This document shows, piece after piece, positions 52,713-60,898 of a DNA stretch of 64,000 bases. The stretch spans positions 32,286 to 96,285 of the forward strand of contig DBBQ01000056.1 in assembly GCA_002292265.1 (NCBI GenBank), given 5' to 3'. The stretch is from Flavobacteriaceae bacterium UBA980 (GTDB taxonomy: Bacteria; Bacteroidota; Bacteroidia; Flavobacteriales; Flavobacteriaceae). The notes below the pieces were generated by a model. That model ran no database searches. It was not told where the DNA came from and saw nothing but the letters and a program-made list of their open reading frames with translations. The position numbers were made by a program, and so were the translations under genes. Within the stretch, counting starts at the first letter, position 1; each line of letters opens with the position of its first letter.

Positions 52713-54767
52713 ATGGAAGAGCATACGCTACAACCTGGTGCGGAGGAACAAAAGAAACCGCAAAACGAAACAGTCGATCATTCAGAAGAAGCCTTGACCG
52801 AGGATCAACAAACTCCTGCTAAAAGTCCTTCTGAGGAAACTGAGAATGTCGAAACCGCAACTCCAACACCGAAAGAAAAAGAAGCCACTACCTCCTCAGA
52901 GGATGTTGTCTCTGAGAATTCTGAAGGAGAGACTGAAGAAGCTGAAGAAAAGCAAAGTAAAGCATCCAAAGAGAAAGAAGTTGATTATACTGCTCTGGAC
53001 ATTGAAGGACTTATCGATGCGTACCGAAATCTGTCCACTGGTGAGCTTTGGTTGAAACAACACAAAACCCTCCAAACCATAAACACGCTTTTTGAAGAAA
53101 AACTTAAAGCTGATGTAGACGGAAAAAAGAAACTCTTTCTAGAAGAAGGCGGAAATGAAATTGATTTCTTTTTCAAACCCGAATACAAAAATCGTTTTGA
53201 CCAAATCAGCTATGAATACCGCAAAAAAAGACGGACCCATTTTAAAGAACAAGAAGCTGCTCAAAAAGTAAACTCAGAGCGAAAAAAAACTATAATCGAA
53301 GAGATTAAGAACCTCATCGATAAAAACCAAATTGATTCAGAAACCTACAAAACCTTTAGAAACTTACAGGAAAGCTGGTACACTACAGGTCAAGTTCCTA
53401 GAAACGAAAGTCAAAACCTCTGGGAAACCTTTAAACATCACGTAGAGCGTTTTTACGCTTTTCTTCACTTAGACCGAGAGTTTAGGGAGCTAGACCACAA
53501 ATACAATTATGAAGAGAAGCTCAAAATCATAGAACGTGCAGAGGCCTTGCAAGAATATCATGATATTCTTAAAGCCAGTAGAGATTTAAACATTCTTCAT
53601 CAACAGTGGAAAAACGACTTGGGGCCCGTTGCTAAAGAGCATCGTGAAGACCTCTGGACACGTTTCCAAAACGCCTCAAAAATCATTCAATCGCGCAGAC
53701 AAGAATACCAAAAAGATGCGGCGGGTGCAATGAAAGAAAATCTCAATAAAAAAGAAGCCCTGCTCAAGGAAATGCAAATGCTTCTAGATGAAGACCTTGA
53801 AACGCACAATGCCTGGCAAAATGCTCTGAAAAAATTTAATGCCTTGAGAGAAGAATTCAAGACCATCGGATATGTCCCGGCTAAAGAAAGTAAAGCTTCT
53901 TGGAAGGACTTCAGAGACGTGGGGACAGAGTTTATGCGTAAAAAAAACGTGTTTTATAAAGAGCAGAAAAAAGCCTTCAATGACAACATTGATTCTAAGA
54001 ATAAATTGATCGAGCGTTCAAAAGAAGTTCTAGAACTTGAAGATTGGGATTCTAAAGTTCAGGTGATGAAAGACATTCAAAAAGAATGGAAGACTGTCGG
54101 TTTTGTCCCGAGAAAATTGGACAATAAGTTGTGGAAAGAATTTTCTGATGTCCAAAAGGAATATTTTGATCGATTGAAATCAGGATACCAACGTCTCACG
54201 AGCGAACAAGAGGCCTTGTTAAAAGAAAAAACCGCACTTCTTGAAAAAGTCAAAACACAAGACTTCACTCCTGAGGTAGAAACCATCAAAAAAGAATATT
54301 TTGATCAATGGGAGACCTGGAAAAATTTAGGAAGCCTGGATTCAAAGAATGAGGCTAAAATGAACCAATCCTTTTCCCATGCTTTATTGCGTCAAATCAA
54401 AAATTCAGAATTGGAAAAGAAAGATCTCAACTTAGTTGTTAAATCCTTGCAAGCGACCTTGTTAGAAAATGATCCGGAGCGCCTTGATAAAGAATTTCAA
54501 GCGGTTCGGACCAACCTCTCAAATTTAAAAGCTGAATTGACTCAGCTAGAAAATAATTTAGAATTTTTTAGCAACTCGAGTAGTGAAAATCCGCTTTACA
54601 AAAGTGTAGAAAAACAAATTGAGAGTTGTCAAAAGAAAATCGATAAGGCTCATGAAGAATACATTAGCCTTAAACAATTAAAAAATGCTCAAGAAAAATT
54701 AGCTCGAGAGGCTGAAGCGGCAAAAGAAAATGCTGCTGAAGATCAAGAATCAGGAGAAGACACTTGA
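52713..54767 (+). CDS. DUF349-repeat coiled-coil protein
   Basis: 684 residues. The first 90 are low-complexity acidic (Glu, Thr, Ser, Lys), then repeated DUF349 units of about 75 residues ending in LW..F....K.......Y or similar (LWETFKHHVERFYAFL, LWTRFQNASKIIQSRR, SWKDFRDVGTEFMRKK, LWKEFSDVQKEYFDRL). The C-terminus is coiled coil. Predicted cytoplasmic and highly charged; function unknown. Its 3' end overlaps the convergent mazG by 25 bases. Confidence 0.9.
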   Translation: MEEHTLQPGAEEQKKPQNETVDHSEEALTEDQQTPAKSPSEETENVETATPTPKEKEATTSSEDVVSENSEGETEEAEEKQSKASKEKEVDYTALDIEGLIDAYRNLSTGELWLKQHKTLQTINTLFEEKLKADVDGKKKLFLEEGGNEIDFFFKPEYKNRFDQISYEYRKKRRTHFKEQEAAQKVNSERKKTIIEEIKNLIDKNQIDSETYKTFRNLQESWYTTGQVPRNESQNLWETFKHHVERFYAFLHLDREFRELDHKYNYEEKLKIIERAEALQEYHDILKASRDLNILHQQWKNDLGPVAKEHREDLWTRFQNASKIIQSRRQEYQKDAAGAMKENLNKKEALLKEMQMLLDEDLETHNAWQNALKKFNALREEFKTIGYVPAKESKASWKDFRDVGTEFMRKKNVFYKEQKKAFNDNIDSKNKLIERSKEVLELEDWDSKVQVMKDIQKEWKTVGFVPRKLDNKLWKEFSDVQKEYFDRLKSGYQRLTSEQEALLKEKTALLEKVKTQDFTPEVETIKKEYFDQWETWKNLGSLDSKNEAKMNQSFSHALLRQIKNSELEKKDLNLVVKSLQATLLENDPERLDKEFQAVRTNLSNLKAELTQLENNLEFFSNSSSENPLYKSVEKQIESCQKKIDKAHEEYISLKQLKNAQEKLAREAEAAKENAAEDQESGEDT

Positions 54768-55534
54768 TTTTTGGCTTCCACCCAGTAGGCCTCCATCTCC
54801 TTTAGCGACATTTCCTGAAGTGGTTTTCCTAGCTCCAGAGCTTTGGTTTCTAAATAGTTAAAACGCCTTATGAATTTTTGATTGGTTCGTTCCAGTGCAG
54901 TATCGGGATTGATTTTTAAAAATCGAGCGTAATTGATCAGGGAAAACAACACATCACCAAATTCTTCCTCACTCTTAGTCGAATTCCCTTTTGCTACTTC
55001 TTCTTGAAATTCGTTTAGTTCCTCTTGCACTTTTTCCCAAACAGGTGCAGCAGCTTCCCAATCAAAACCAACACCTGCCACTTTGTCCTGAATACGTTGC
55101 GCTTTGACCAAGGCTGGAAGCCCCTTGGGAACACCACCCAAAACAGTTTTTTTACCTTCTTTGAGTTTTAAAGCTTCCCAATTCTTTTTTACCTCAGCTT
55201 CGCCTTTGACTTTAACATCGCCATAAATGTGGGGATGGCGATAAATCAGTTTTTCACAAATTTCATGAGCTACTTCGGCAATGTCAAAAGCTCCTTCTTC
55301 ACTCCCCAACTTAGAATAAAATACGATGTGAAGGAGAAGATCCCCCAACTCTTTTTTTATTTCAGAACGGTTGCCAGATAAGATGGCATCACCCAACTCA
55401 TAGGTTTCCTCTATGGTTAAATGCCGTAAACTTTCAAAGGTTTGCTTTTTATCCCAGGGACATTCTGCCCTAAGTCTATCCATGATATCCAACAAGCGAC
55501 CGAAAGCTTCTAACTTTTCCGCTTTTGAGCTCAT
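54743..55534 (-). CDS. mazG: Nucleoside triphosphate pyrophosphohydrolase MazG
   Basis: 263 residues with two MazG domains, each with the metal EExxE-type motif (EETYELGDAI and ELGDLLLHIVFYS early; EELNEFQEEV and EEFGDVLFSLINYAR later). CPWDKKQT and HPHIYGDVKVK are typical of full-length MazG. It hydrolyses NTPs to NMP and pyrophosphate, cleaning damaged nucleotides. Last gene of the ruvX-def-DUF5606-mazG group (4-base overlap with DUF5606). Confidence 0.95.
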   Translation of the reverse strand: MSSKAEKLEAFGRLLDIMDRLRAECPWDKKQTFESLRHLTIEETYELGDAILSGNRSEIKKELGDLLLHIVFYSKLGSEEGAFDIAEVAHEICEKLIYRHPHIYGDVKVKGEAEVKKNWEALKLKEGKKTVLGGVPKGLPALVKAQRIQDKVAGVGFDWEAAAPVWEKVQEELNEFQEEVAKGNSTKSEEEFGDVLFSLINYARFLKINPDTALERTNQKFIRRFNYLETKALELGKPLQEMSLKEMEAYWVEAKNQVSSPDS

Positions 55535-55971
55535 TTTTTCTTGGGCTTAGTATCCGATTTTTCTTTTTTATCGGGTTTTGGTTTCGGAAGTGCAATGATT
55601 TTCTGATCCACCAGTAAATTATACCACTGGATGATTTTTTTAATGTCGCTGGGATAGACTCGCTCTTCGTCGTAGTCCTCCAATACTTCAAAAAAATAAG
55701 CCTCCAAATCCGTGACAGGAGCCTTGGGTTTTACTTGAGCAGGACCTCCTTTTTCGTAAGCCAGCATTTTTTCAAAAACTTCTGTTAAGGGAACCTCTTT
55801 CCCGATACAGTATATCCGAATCTCACTCAGTACACTGATTTGCTGTGCAGCAGAAGTTACAATTCGCTTTCCGTCCAAAATTGATGTAGCTACCACACCC
55901 CCTCTAGTTTGCGCATTCATCTGGAACAAACCCAAACGTCCAGAAACGGCTATTATTTTTGTTAAATCCAT
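55531..55971 (-). CDS. DUF5606 protein
   Basis: 146 residues. DUF5606 opening LTKIIAVSGRLGLFQMNAQTR, a second globular helical part (VPLTEVFEKMLAY, DIKKIIQWYNLLVDQ) and a lysine-rich tail. Found in Bacteroidetes beside def and mazG. Function unknown. It starts 1 base after def and overlaps mazG by 4 bases. Confidence 0.85.
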   Translation of the reverse strand: MDLTKIIAVSGRLGLFQMNAQTRGGVVATSILDGKRIVTSAAQQISVLSEIRIYCIGKEVPLTEVFEKMLAYEKGGPAQVKPKAPVTDLEAYFFEVLEDYDEERVYPSDIKKIIQWYNLLVDQKIIALPKPKPDKKEKSDTKPKKK

Positions 55972-55972
55972 T

Positions 55973-56560
55973 CTATCTTTTTGATTTTTTAGGAAATTTC
56001 ATACGGTACTCTACTGAAACGCTTCCCTTTGAAATTGAGGTTAATCGCTTTTTAATAAGCCTTTTTTTAAGGGGTGAAAGATGATCTGTAAACAAAACCC
56101 CTTGAATATGGTCGTATTCGTGTTGAACCACACGCGCTGCCAAACCATTGAGTTTTAATTGTTGAGGTGTGAAATTTTCATCCAAATAGGACACCACAAT
56201 TTCTTCTTTTCGGGAAACGTCTTCTCGAACATCGGGAATACTCAGGCAGCCTTCGTTAAAACTCCAAAGTTCGCCTTGTTCTTCCTCAATAATTGGATTG
56301 ATAAAAACTTTTTTAAGATCTTTTAAAGTATCTATTTCTTCTTGATCCATTTCTTCTTCATCCACGAATAGAGAAGCGTCAATGACAAAAAGTCGAATGG
56401 ATAAACCAATTTGAGGAGCGGCTAATCCAACGCCGTGAGCGGCATACATGGTTTCCCACATGTTTTCGATGAGTTCAGACAAGTCTGGATAATCCGAAGT
56501 AATTTCATCAGCAACTCGTTTTAAAACGGGATTGCCATAGGCTACTATGGGTAATATCAT
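55973..56560 (-). CDS. def: Peptide deformylase
   Basis: 195 residues. The three PDF motifs are present: HGVGLAAPQIGLS, EGCLSIPDVRE (metal Cys) and VVQHEYDHIQGVLF (HExxH-type pair with catalytic Glu). It removes the formyl group from nascent N-termini. It overlaps ruvX by 4 bases. Confidence 0.96.
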   Translation of the reverse strand: MILPIVAYGNPVLKRVADEITSDYPDLSELIENMWETMYAAHGVGLAAPQIGLSIRLFVIDASLFVDEEEMDQEEIDTLKDLKKVFINPIIEEEQGELWSFNEGCLSIPDVREDVSRKEEIVVSYLDENFTPQQLKLNGLAARVVQHEYDHIQGVLFTDHLSPLKKRLIKKRLTSISKGSVSVEYRMKFPKKSKR

Positions 56561-56979
56561 AGCGTATTCATTTTATAGTTTAAAAAAGATTGTAAGATCA
56601 AAGTAGCACTTACCTGATCTACCATTCCCTTGTCTGCGCGTTGTTTTTTCTTAAGTCCCCCATCAATCATGGCTTGTAAGGCCATTTTAGAGGTAAAACG
56701 TTCGTCGTATCGGTTGATTTCACAATCTGGGAAATGACGCTCCAGAGACGTCACAAAAGCACTGATCTGGGTTTCTACTGGAGCAGGTGTGCCGTCTTTT
56801 TGAAGGGGTTTCCCCACCACAAAACCTGCTACCTTTTCTTGGTCACAATAGGCTTTTAAAAAAGGGATTACCTCAGAAGTTGGAAGGTTTTTTAGACCAC
56901 TAGCAATAAGCTGATTGGGATCGGTACAGGCCAATCCTGTCCGTTTTGTACCGTAATCTATCCCGACCAAACAAGCCAT
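56557..56979 (-). CDS. ruvX: Putative pre-16S rRNA nuclease / RuvX (YqgF)
   Basis: 140 residues with an RNase H-like fold: GIDYGTKRTGLACTD (first Asp), VVGKPLQKDG, INRYDERFTSKMA and MVDQVSATLILQSFL (last Asp). E. coli YqgF matures the 5' end of 16S rRNA; the Holliday resolvase name is historical. First gene of the minus-strand group, with its own promoter (56993-57000). Confidence 0.95.
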   Translation of the reverse strand: MACLVGIDYGTKRTGLACTDPNQLIASGLKNLPTSEVIPFLKAYCDQEKVAGFVVGKPLQKDGTPAPVETQISAFVTSLERHFPDCEINRYDERFTSKMALQAMIDGGLKKKQRADKGMVDQVSATLILQSFLNYKMNTL

Positions 56980-56992
56980 AAATATTTTTTTG

Positions 56993-57000
56993 CAAATATA
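56993..57000 (-). promoter_or_regulatory. TAnnTTTG element before ruvX-def-DUF5606-mazG
   Basis: TATATTTG on the minus strand, 13 bases before the ruvX ATG at 56979. Confidence 0.65.
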
Positions 57001-57025
57001 CCTTTTTTCGTGCTGATCTGCTTCA

Positions 57026-57054
57026 TTTCAATCGTTTCGAATTCTTTACCTTTG
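57026..57054 (+). promoter_or_regulatory. Promoter (TTTC-N17-TACCTTTG) before dapD
   Basis: TACCTTTG at 57047-57054 with a near-consensus TTTC at 57026-57029; 15 bases to the dapD ATG. Divergent from the ruvX promoter. Confidence 0.65.
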
Positions 57055-57069
57055 ATAAAAATTTGAAAA

Positions 57070-57876
57070 ATGAAAGACATCATAGAATCTGCGTGGGAAA
57101 ATCGATCTCTACTCGAAGAAGCAGCCACGCAAGAAGCCATACGAACTGTAATCCGTCAACTGGATGAAGGAACTCTGCGCGTTGCAGAACCAAGTGAAGG
57201 AGGTTGGAAAGTAAACGAGTGGGTAAAAAAAGCTGTGGTTCTATATTTTCCCATTCAAAAAATGGAAACCTTGGAAGCGGGACCCTTGGAGTTCCACGAT
57301 AAAATCCCATTAAAAACAGGATATCAAGAAAAAGGAATTCGCGTAGTTCCCCATGCTGTATCTAGACACGGCGCTTACATCTCAAAAGGAGTCATTCTCA
57401 TGCCTAGCTTTGTCAATATTGGAGCTTATGTGGACGAGGGTACCATGGTGGATACCTGGGCTACTGTGGGGAGTTGCGCACAAATAGGAAAGAATGTGCA
57501 CCTCAGCGGAGGAGTAGGAATTGGCGGAGTCTTAGAGCCTCTTCAAGCGGCTCCTGTAATCATAGAAGACAATGCTTTTATCGGATCACGATGTATTGTC
57601 GTGGAAGGTATCCGAGTAGAAAAAGAAGCGGTTTTAGGAGCTAATGTGGTACTTACTGCTTCTACTAAAATTATTGACGTTACAGGAGAAACACCCAAAG
57701 AATACAAAGGATTTGTTCCTTCTCGTTCGGTTGTGATTCCGGGAAGTTACACAAAAAGTTTTCCCGCTGGAGCGTATCAGGTACCCTGTGCGCTGATCAT
57801 TGGAAAGCGGAAAGAAAGTACAGATAAAAAAACGTCTCTGAATGAAGCGCTAAGAACCCACGATGTGGCGGTGTAA
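57070..57876 (+). CDS. dapD: 2,3,4,5-tetrahydropyridine-2,6-dicarboxylate N-succinyltransferase
   Basis: 268 residues. N-terminal helical domain and a left-handed beta-helix of hexapeptide repeats: GAYISKGVILMPSFVNIGAYVDEG, AQIGKNVHLSGGVGIGG, IEDNAFIGSRCIVVEGI. It carries out the succinyl step of the diaminopimelate route, so with dapB in this window lysine and DAP synthesis by the succinylase branch is indicated. Single gene with its own promoter. Confidence 0.96.
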   Translation: MKDIIESAWENRSLLEEAATQEAIRTVIRQLDEGTLRVAEPSEGGWKVNEWVKKAVVLYFPIQKMETLEAGPLEFHDKIPLKTGYQEKGIRVVPHAVSRHGAYISKGVILMPSFVNIGAYVDEGTMVDTWATVGSCAQIGKNVHLSGGVGIGGVLEPLQAAPVIIEDNAFIGSRCIVVEGIRVEKEAVLGANVVLTASTKIIDVTGETPKEYKGFVPSRSVVIPGSYTKSFPAGAYQVPCALIIGKRKESTDKKTSLNEALRTHDVAV

Positions 57877-57964
57877 GTACTAGAAAAGTATTCTCAAGGT
57901 ACAACTCGGACAATTTGAATCAAATTGATTTTTTAAACTAAAAACAACTAGTAAATATTAAAAA

Positions 57965-59404
57965 GTGGAACTGCAAGAGGACTTTACGAAATCGCTAAGC
58001 GAACCCCTTTTTCATATGATTCGAGGGGTTGTTTCTGAGCTGGAGGTAGAGGCCTACGTGATTGGAGGTTTTGTTCGAGATCAACTGTTGGACAGAGGAC
58101 AAAAAAAAGACATCGATATTGTAGCAGTAGGCTCAGGAATAGAACTCGCCCAAGCGGTTCAAAAAAAATTAAAAGGAGCAAAACCTGTTCAAATTTTTAA
58201 AACCTACGGCACTGCCATGATTCACTGGAAAGGGATCGACATTGAATTTGTAGGTGCTCGAAAAGAATCCTATGCCGCTCATAGCCGAAATCCAGAAGTA
58301 GCTCCAGGTACACTAGAAGACGATCAAAATCGAAGAGATTTTACAATCAATGCGTTGGCAGTTAGTTTAAATGAACGTGATTTTGGAACCCTCCTGGATC
58401 CTTTTGACGGTCTTACTGATCTAAAAGACAAAATTCTAAAAACCCCCTTGGATCCCGAGGTAACCTACTCCGATGATCCGTTGCGAATGCTCCGCGCCAT
58501 TCGTTTTGCTACACAATTGGATTTTAGAATTGAAGAAGTTTCCCTAAATGCAATTACCGAAAATGCAGCCCGAATAGATATAATCACCAAAGAACGAGTC
58601 GTTGAAGAACTCACTAAAATACTTTCCTCGGACAAACCATCCAAAGGATTTATTTTACTCGAAAAAACAGGACTTTTAAACCACATACTCCCTGAATTGA
58701 TTGCCCTTAAAGGGGTAGAGGAAGTAGAAGGGCAGCGACACAAAGACAATTTTTACCACACCCTTGAGGTCGTCGACAACCTCTGTCCGCACAGCGATAA
58801 TATTTGGTTGCGATGGGCCGCCTTGTTTCACGATATTGGGAAAGCCCCGACAAAAAAGTTTAAACCTCCAACGGGATGGACCTTTCACAATCACGAATTT
58901 GTAGGTGCCAAGATGATTTATAAAATCTTCAAACGCTTAAAAATGCCTCTGAACGATAAAATGAAATACGTTCAAAAGATGGTTTTTATGAGCTCACGAC
59001 CAATCATCATTGCTGAAGACCACGTTACCGATGCTGCAGCACGAAGACTGGTTTTTGATGCCGGAGAATATATTGACGACCTGATTACTTTGTGTGAGGC
59101 AGATATCACCACGAAAAACCCAAAACGTTTTGAACGCTACCACAACAACTTTAAAATTGTAAGAGAAAAAATAATTGCGGTAGAAGAAAAAGACCACCTT
59201 CGTAATTTTCAACCTCCTGTAAGTGGAGAAGCTATTATGAATTTTTTTGGATTAAAGCCTTCTCGAGAAATCGGAGTCATCAAGGAAGCGATTAAAGAAG
59301 CGATTTTGGAAGGTGAAATTCCCAACGAATTTGAGGCTGCATTTGAAAAAATGAAAGAAGAAGGAAAGAAACTCGGATTGAAACCCCATGAAAAAACGCT
59401 ATAA
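57965..59404 (+). CDS. cca: CCA-adding tRNA nucleotidyltransferase with HD domain
   Basis: 479 residues from a GTG at 57965, which keeps the conserved region before the catalytic GGFVRDQLL. Nucleotidyltransferase DIDIV pair, RRDFTINALAV, the neck (DPLRMLRAIRFA) and a C-terminal HD domain with LFHDIGK. It repairs or builds the CCA end, needed because the two tRNA-Pro genes here lack encoded CCA. The ctaA-like gene starts 17 bases before its stop. Confidence 0.94.
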   Translation: MELQEDFTKSLSEPLFHMIRGVVSELEVEAYVIGGFVRDQLLDRGQKKDIDIVAVGSGIELAQAVQKKLKGAKPVQIFKTYGTAMIHWKGIDIEFVGARKESYAAHSRNPEVAPGTLEDDQNRRDFTINALAVSLNERDFGTLLDPFDGLTDLKDKILKTPLDPEVTYSDDPLRMLRAIRFATQLDFRIEEVSLNAITENAARIDIITKERVVEELTKILSSDKPSKGFILLEKTGLLNHILPELIALKGVEEVEGQRHKDNFYHTLEVVDNLCPHSDNIWLRWAALFHDIGKAPTKKFKPPTGWTFHNHEFVGAKMIYKIFKRLKMPLNDKMKYVQKMVFMSSRPIIIAEDHVTDAAARRLVFDAGEYIDDLITLCEADITTKNPKRFERYHNNFKIVREKIIAVEEKDHLRNFQPPVSGEAIMNFFGLKPSREIGVIKEAIKEAILEGEIPNEFEAAFEKMKEEGKKLGLKPHEKTL

Positions 59405-60404
59405 ACTTTTTTTGCGGAGCAGTTTGGTATTGATCTATTTGGTCATCGCTGCAGGATCAATTGTTCGAATGACGGGTAGCGGTATGGGTTGTCCTGACTG
59501 GCCCAAGTGTTTTGGGTACCTTATTCCTCCTACAGAACGCGCTCAACTGGACTGGAAAGCTGTACACTCGTATGAAAAAGGACAGGTAATTATTGTCGCG
59601 GAATCCCTCCGTGTTGCACCAAAAGACTTTATTAGCGGAACAACATACAAAGCTGAAAATTGGGAGCCCTACACCAAACACGACTACGCCCTTTTTAATC
59701 CGACCCACACGTGGATTGAATTCATCAATCGCTTACTAGGAGCACTAGCAGGATTGGCTACCTTATTGCTTTTTGTTTCCTCCTTGTTTCGGTTTAAAAC
59801 AGACCGCCTGGCGGGTATCTTCTCCTTTTTGATTATACTCGGAATGGGCTTTCAGGCGTGGCTGGGAAAAACAGTTGTAGACTCCAATTTATTGCCTTAC
59901 AAAATCACTGTTCATATGGGAATGGCACTGCTGCTGGTCTTGCTGCTGATGTATCTTTTGGCAAGGGAAAATGACTCCCGACCTACTCTGCCAAACACCT
60001 TGGTGTTCAAGAGTTTGGTAGCAGTAGGACTTGTTCTAACCCTTATTCAAATAGGAATGGGTAGCCAAGTGCGTCAATTCGTGGACGATCAAATGCATTA
60101 TTGGGGGCTGGATGCTGCATCAAAATGGTTGGCAGAAGCACCCTTTCTTTTTTATTTTCACCGCAGCTTTTCGCTTCTTGTATTAGCAGTTCACGGTCTA
60201 CTCTTTTACAAATTATGGCAAAACAAATACCTCCCTCCTGTCTTTCTGAGTATACTGCTGCTCATCGGACTTGAAATTCTCACAGGCATCTGGATGTATT
60301 ATTTTGATTTTCCCTTTTCTTCACAACCCCTACATTTGGTTTTTGCTTCTTTACTATTTGGAGCGCAAAGCTATTTTATGATCCGTTTAATCCGACAAGA
60401 ATGA
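59388..60404 (+). CDS. ctaA: Haem A synthase (COX15/CtaA family)
   Basis: 338 residues, about eight transmembrane helices. AAGSIVRMTGSGMGCPDWPKC at the start, HTWIEFINRLLGAL with haem-ligating His, VHMGMALLLV, FHRSFSLLVLAVHG and HLVFASLLFG near the end. It oxidises haem O to haem A for the terminal aa3-type oxidase. Overlaps cca by 17 bases and the next gene by 4 bases. Confidence 0.93.
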   Translation: MKKRYKLFLRSSLVLIYLVIAAGSIVRMTGSGMGCPDWPKCFGYLIPPTERAQLDWKAVHSYEKGQVIIVAESLRVAPKDFISGTTYKAENWEPYTKHDYALFNPTHTWIEFINRLLGALAGLATLLLFVSSLFRFKTDRLAGIFSFLIILGMGFQAWLGKTVVDSNLLPYKITVHMGMALLLVLLLMYLLARENDSRPTLPNTLVFKSLVAVGLVLTLIQIGMGSQVRQFVDDQMHYWGLDAASKWLAEAPFLFYFHRSFSLLVLAVHGLLFYKLWQNKYLPPVFLSILLLIGLEILTGIWMYYFDFPFSSQPLHLVFASLLFGAQSYFMIRLIRQE

Positions 60405-60898
60405 TATATAGAATTCGAATAATTTTAGATGTAGAAGAAGATGTGCTTCGAGATATTGAAATCGAAGCCACCGCAACTTTGGAAGAGTTACACCTTGCCA
60501 TTACCCAATCTTTTGGCTTTTTAGGGAATGAGATGGCCTCTTTTTACGAATCTGACGCCTCTTGGCAACAAGGAGAAGAACTTCCTTTAGAATCTATGGA
60601 ACAGGGGCCCAACATGAGGGAGGAGCCTTTAAATGCAATTTTTACACCTGCACAACACCATCTGATCTACGTGTATGACTTTCTAAATCTTTGGACCTTT
60701 TTTGTTGAACTCAAGGAAGTGGGAGAAGCTCTCTCTGGAATGAGTTATCCCAACTTGATTCACAGTCAAGGGGAAGTCCCCGAGGAAGCTCCTGAAAAAC
60801 TTTTTGAAGCTGAAGACGAATCCCATTTTGATACGGACCCTGCCGATGAAGAGGCTTCTGATTTGGATAATGATTATGACGAAAGCGAGTTTTATTAA
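60401..60898 (+). CDS. PRiA4_ORF3-like (IS1096 passenger TnpR-like) protein
   Basis: 165 residues. YRIRIILDVEEDVLRDIEIEATATLEELHLAI and HHLIYVYDFLNLWTFFVEL match the PRiA4 ORF-3 fold found as a passenger of IS1096 and plasmids, and as a stand-alone chromosomal gene. The last 40 or so residues are almost all acidic. There is no transposase or inverted repeat near it, so it appears to be domesticated. Coupled to ctaA by 4 bases; its stop overlaps the convergent unknown gene by 4 bases. Role unknown. Confidence 0.8.
   Translation: MIYRIRIILDVEEDVLRDIEIEATATLEELHLAITQSFGFLGNEMASFYESDASWQQGEELPLESMEQGPNMREEPLNAIFTPAQHHLIYVYDFLNLWTFFVELKEVGEALSGMSYPNLIHSQGEVPEEAPEKLFEAEDESHFDTDPADEEASDLDNDYDESEFY

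Noticed and set aside
60401-60898. Insertion sequence carrying the PRiA4_ORF3-like gene
   Set aside because: No transposase, terminal inverted repeats or target duplication nearby.
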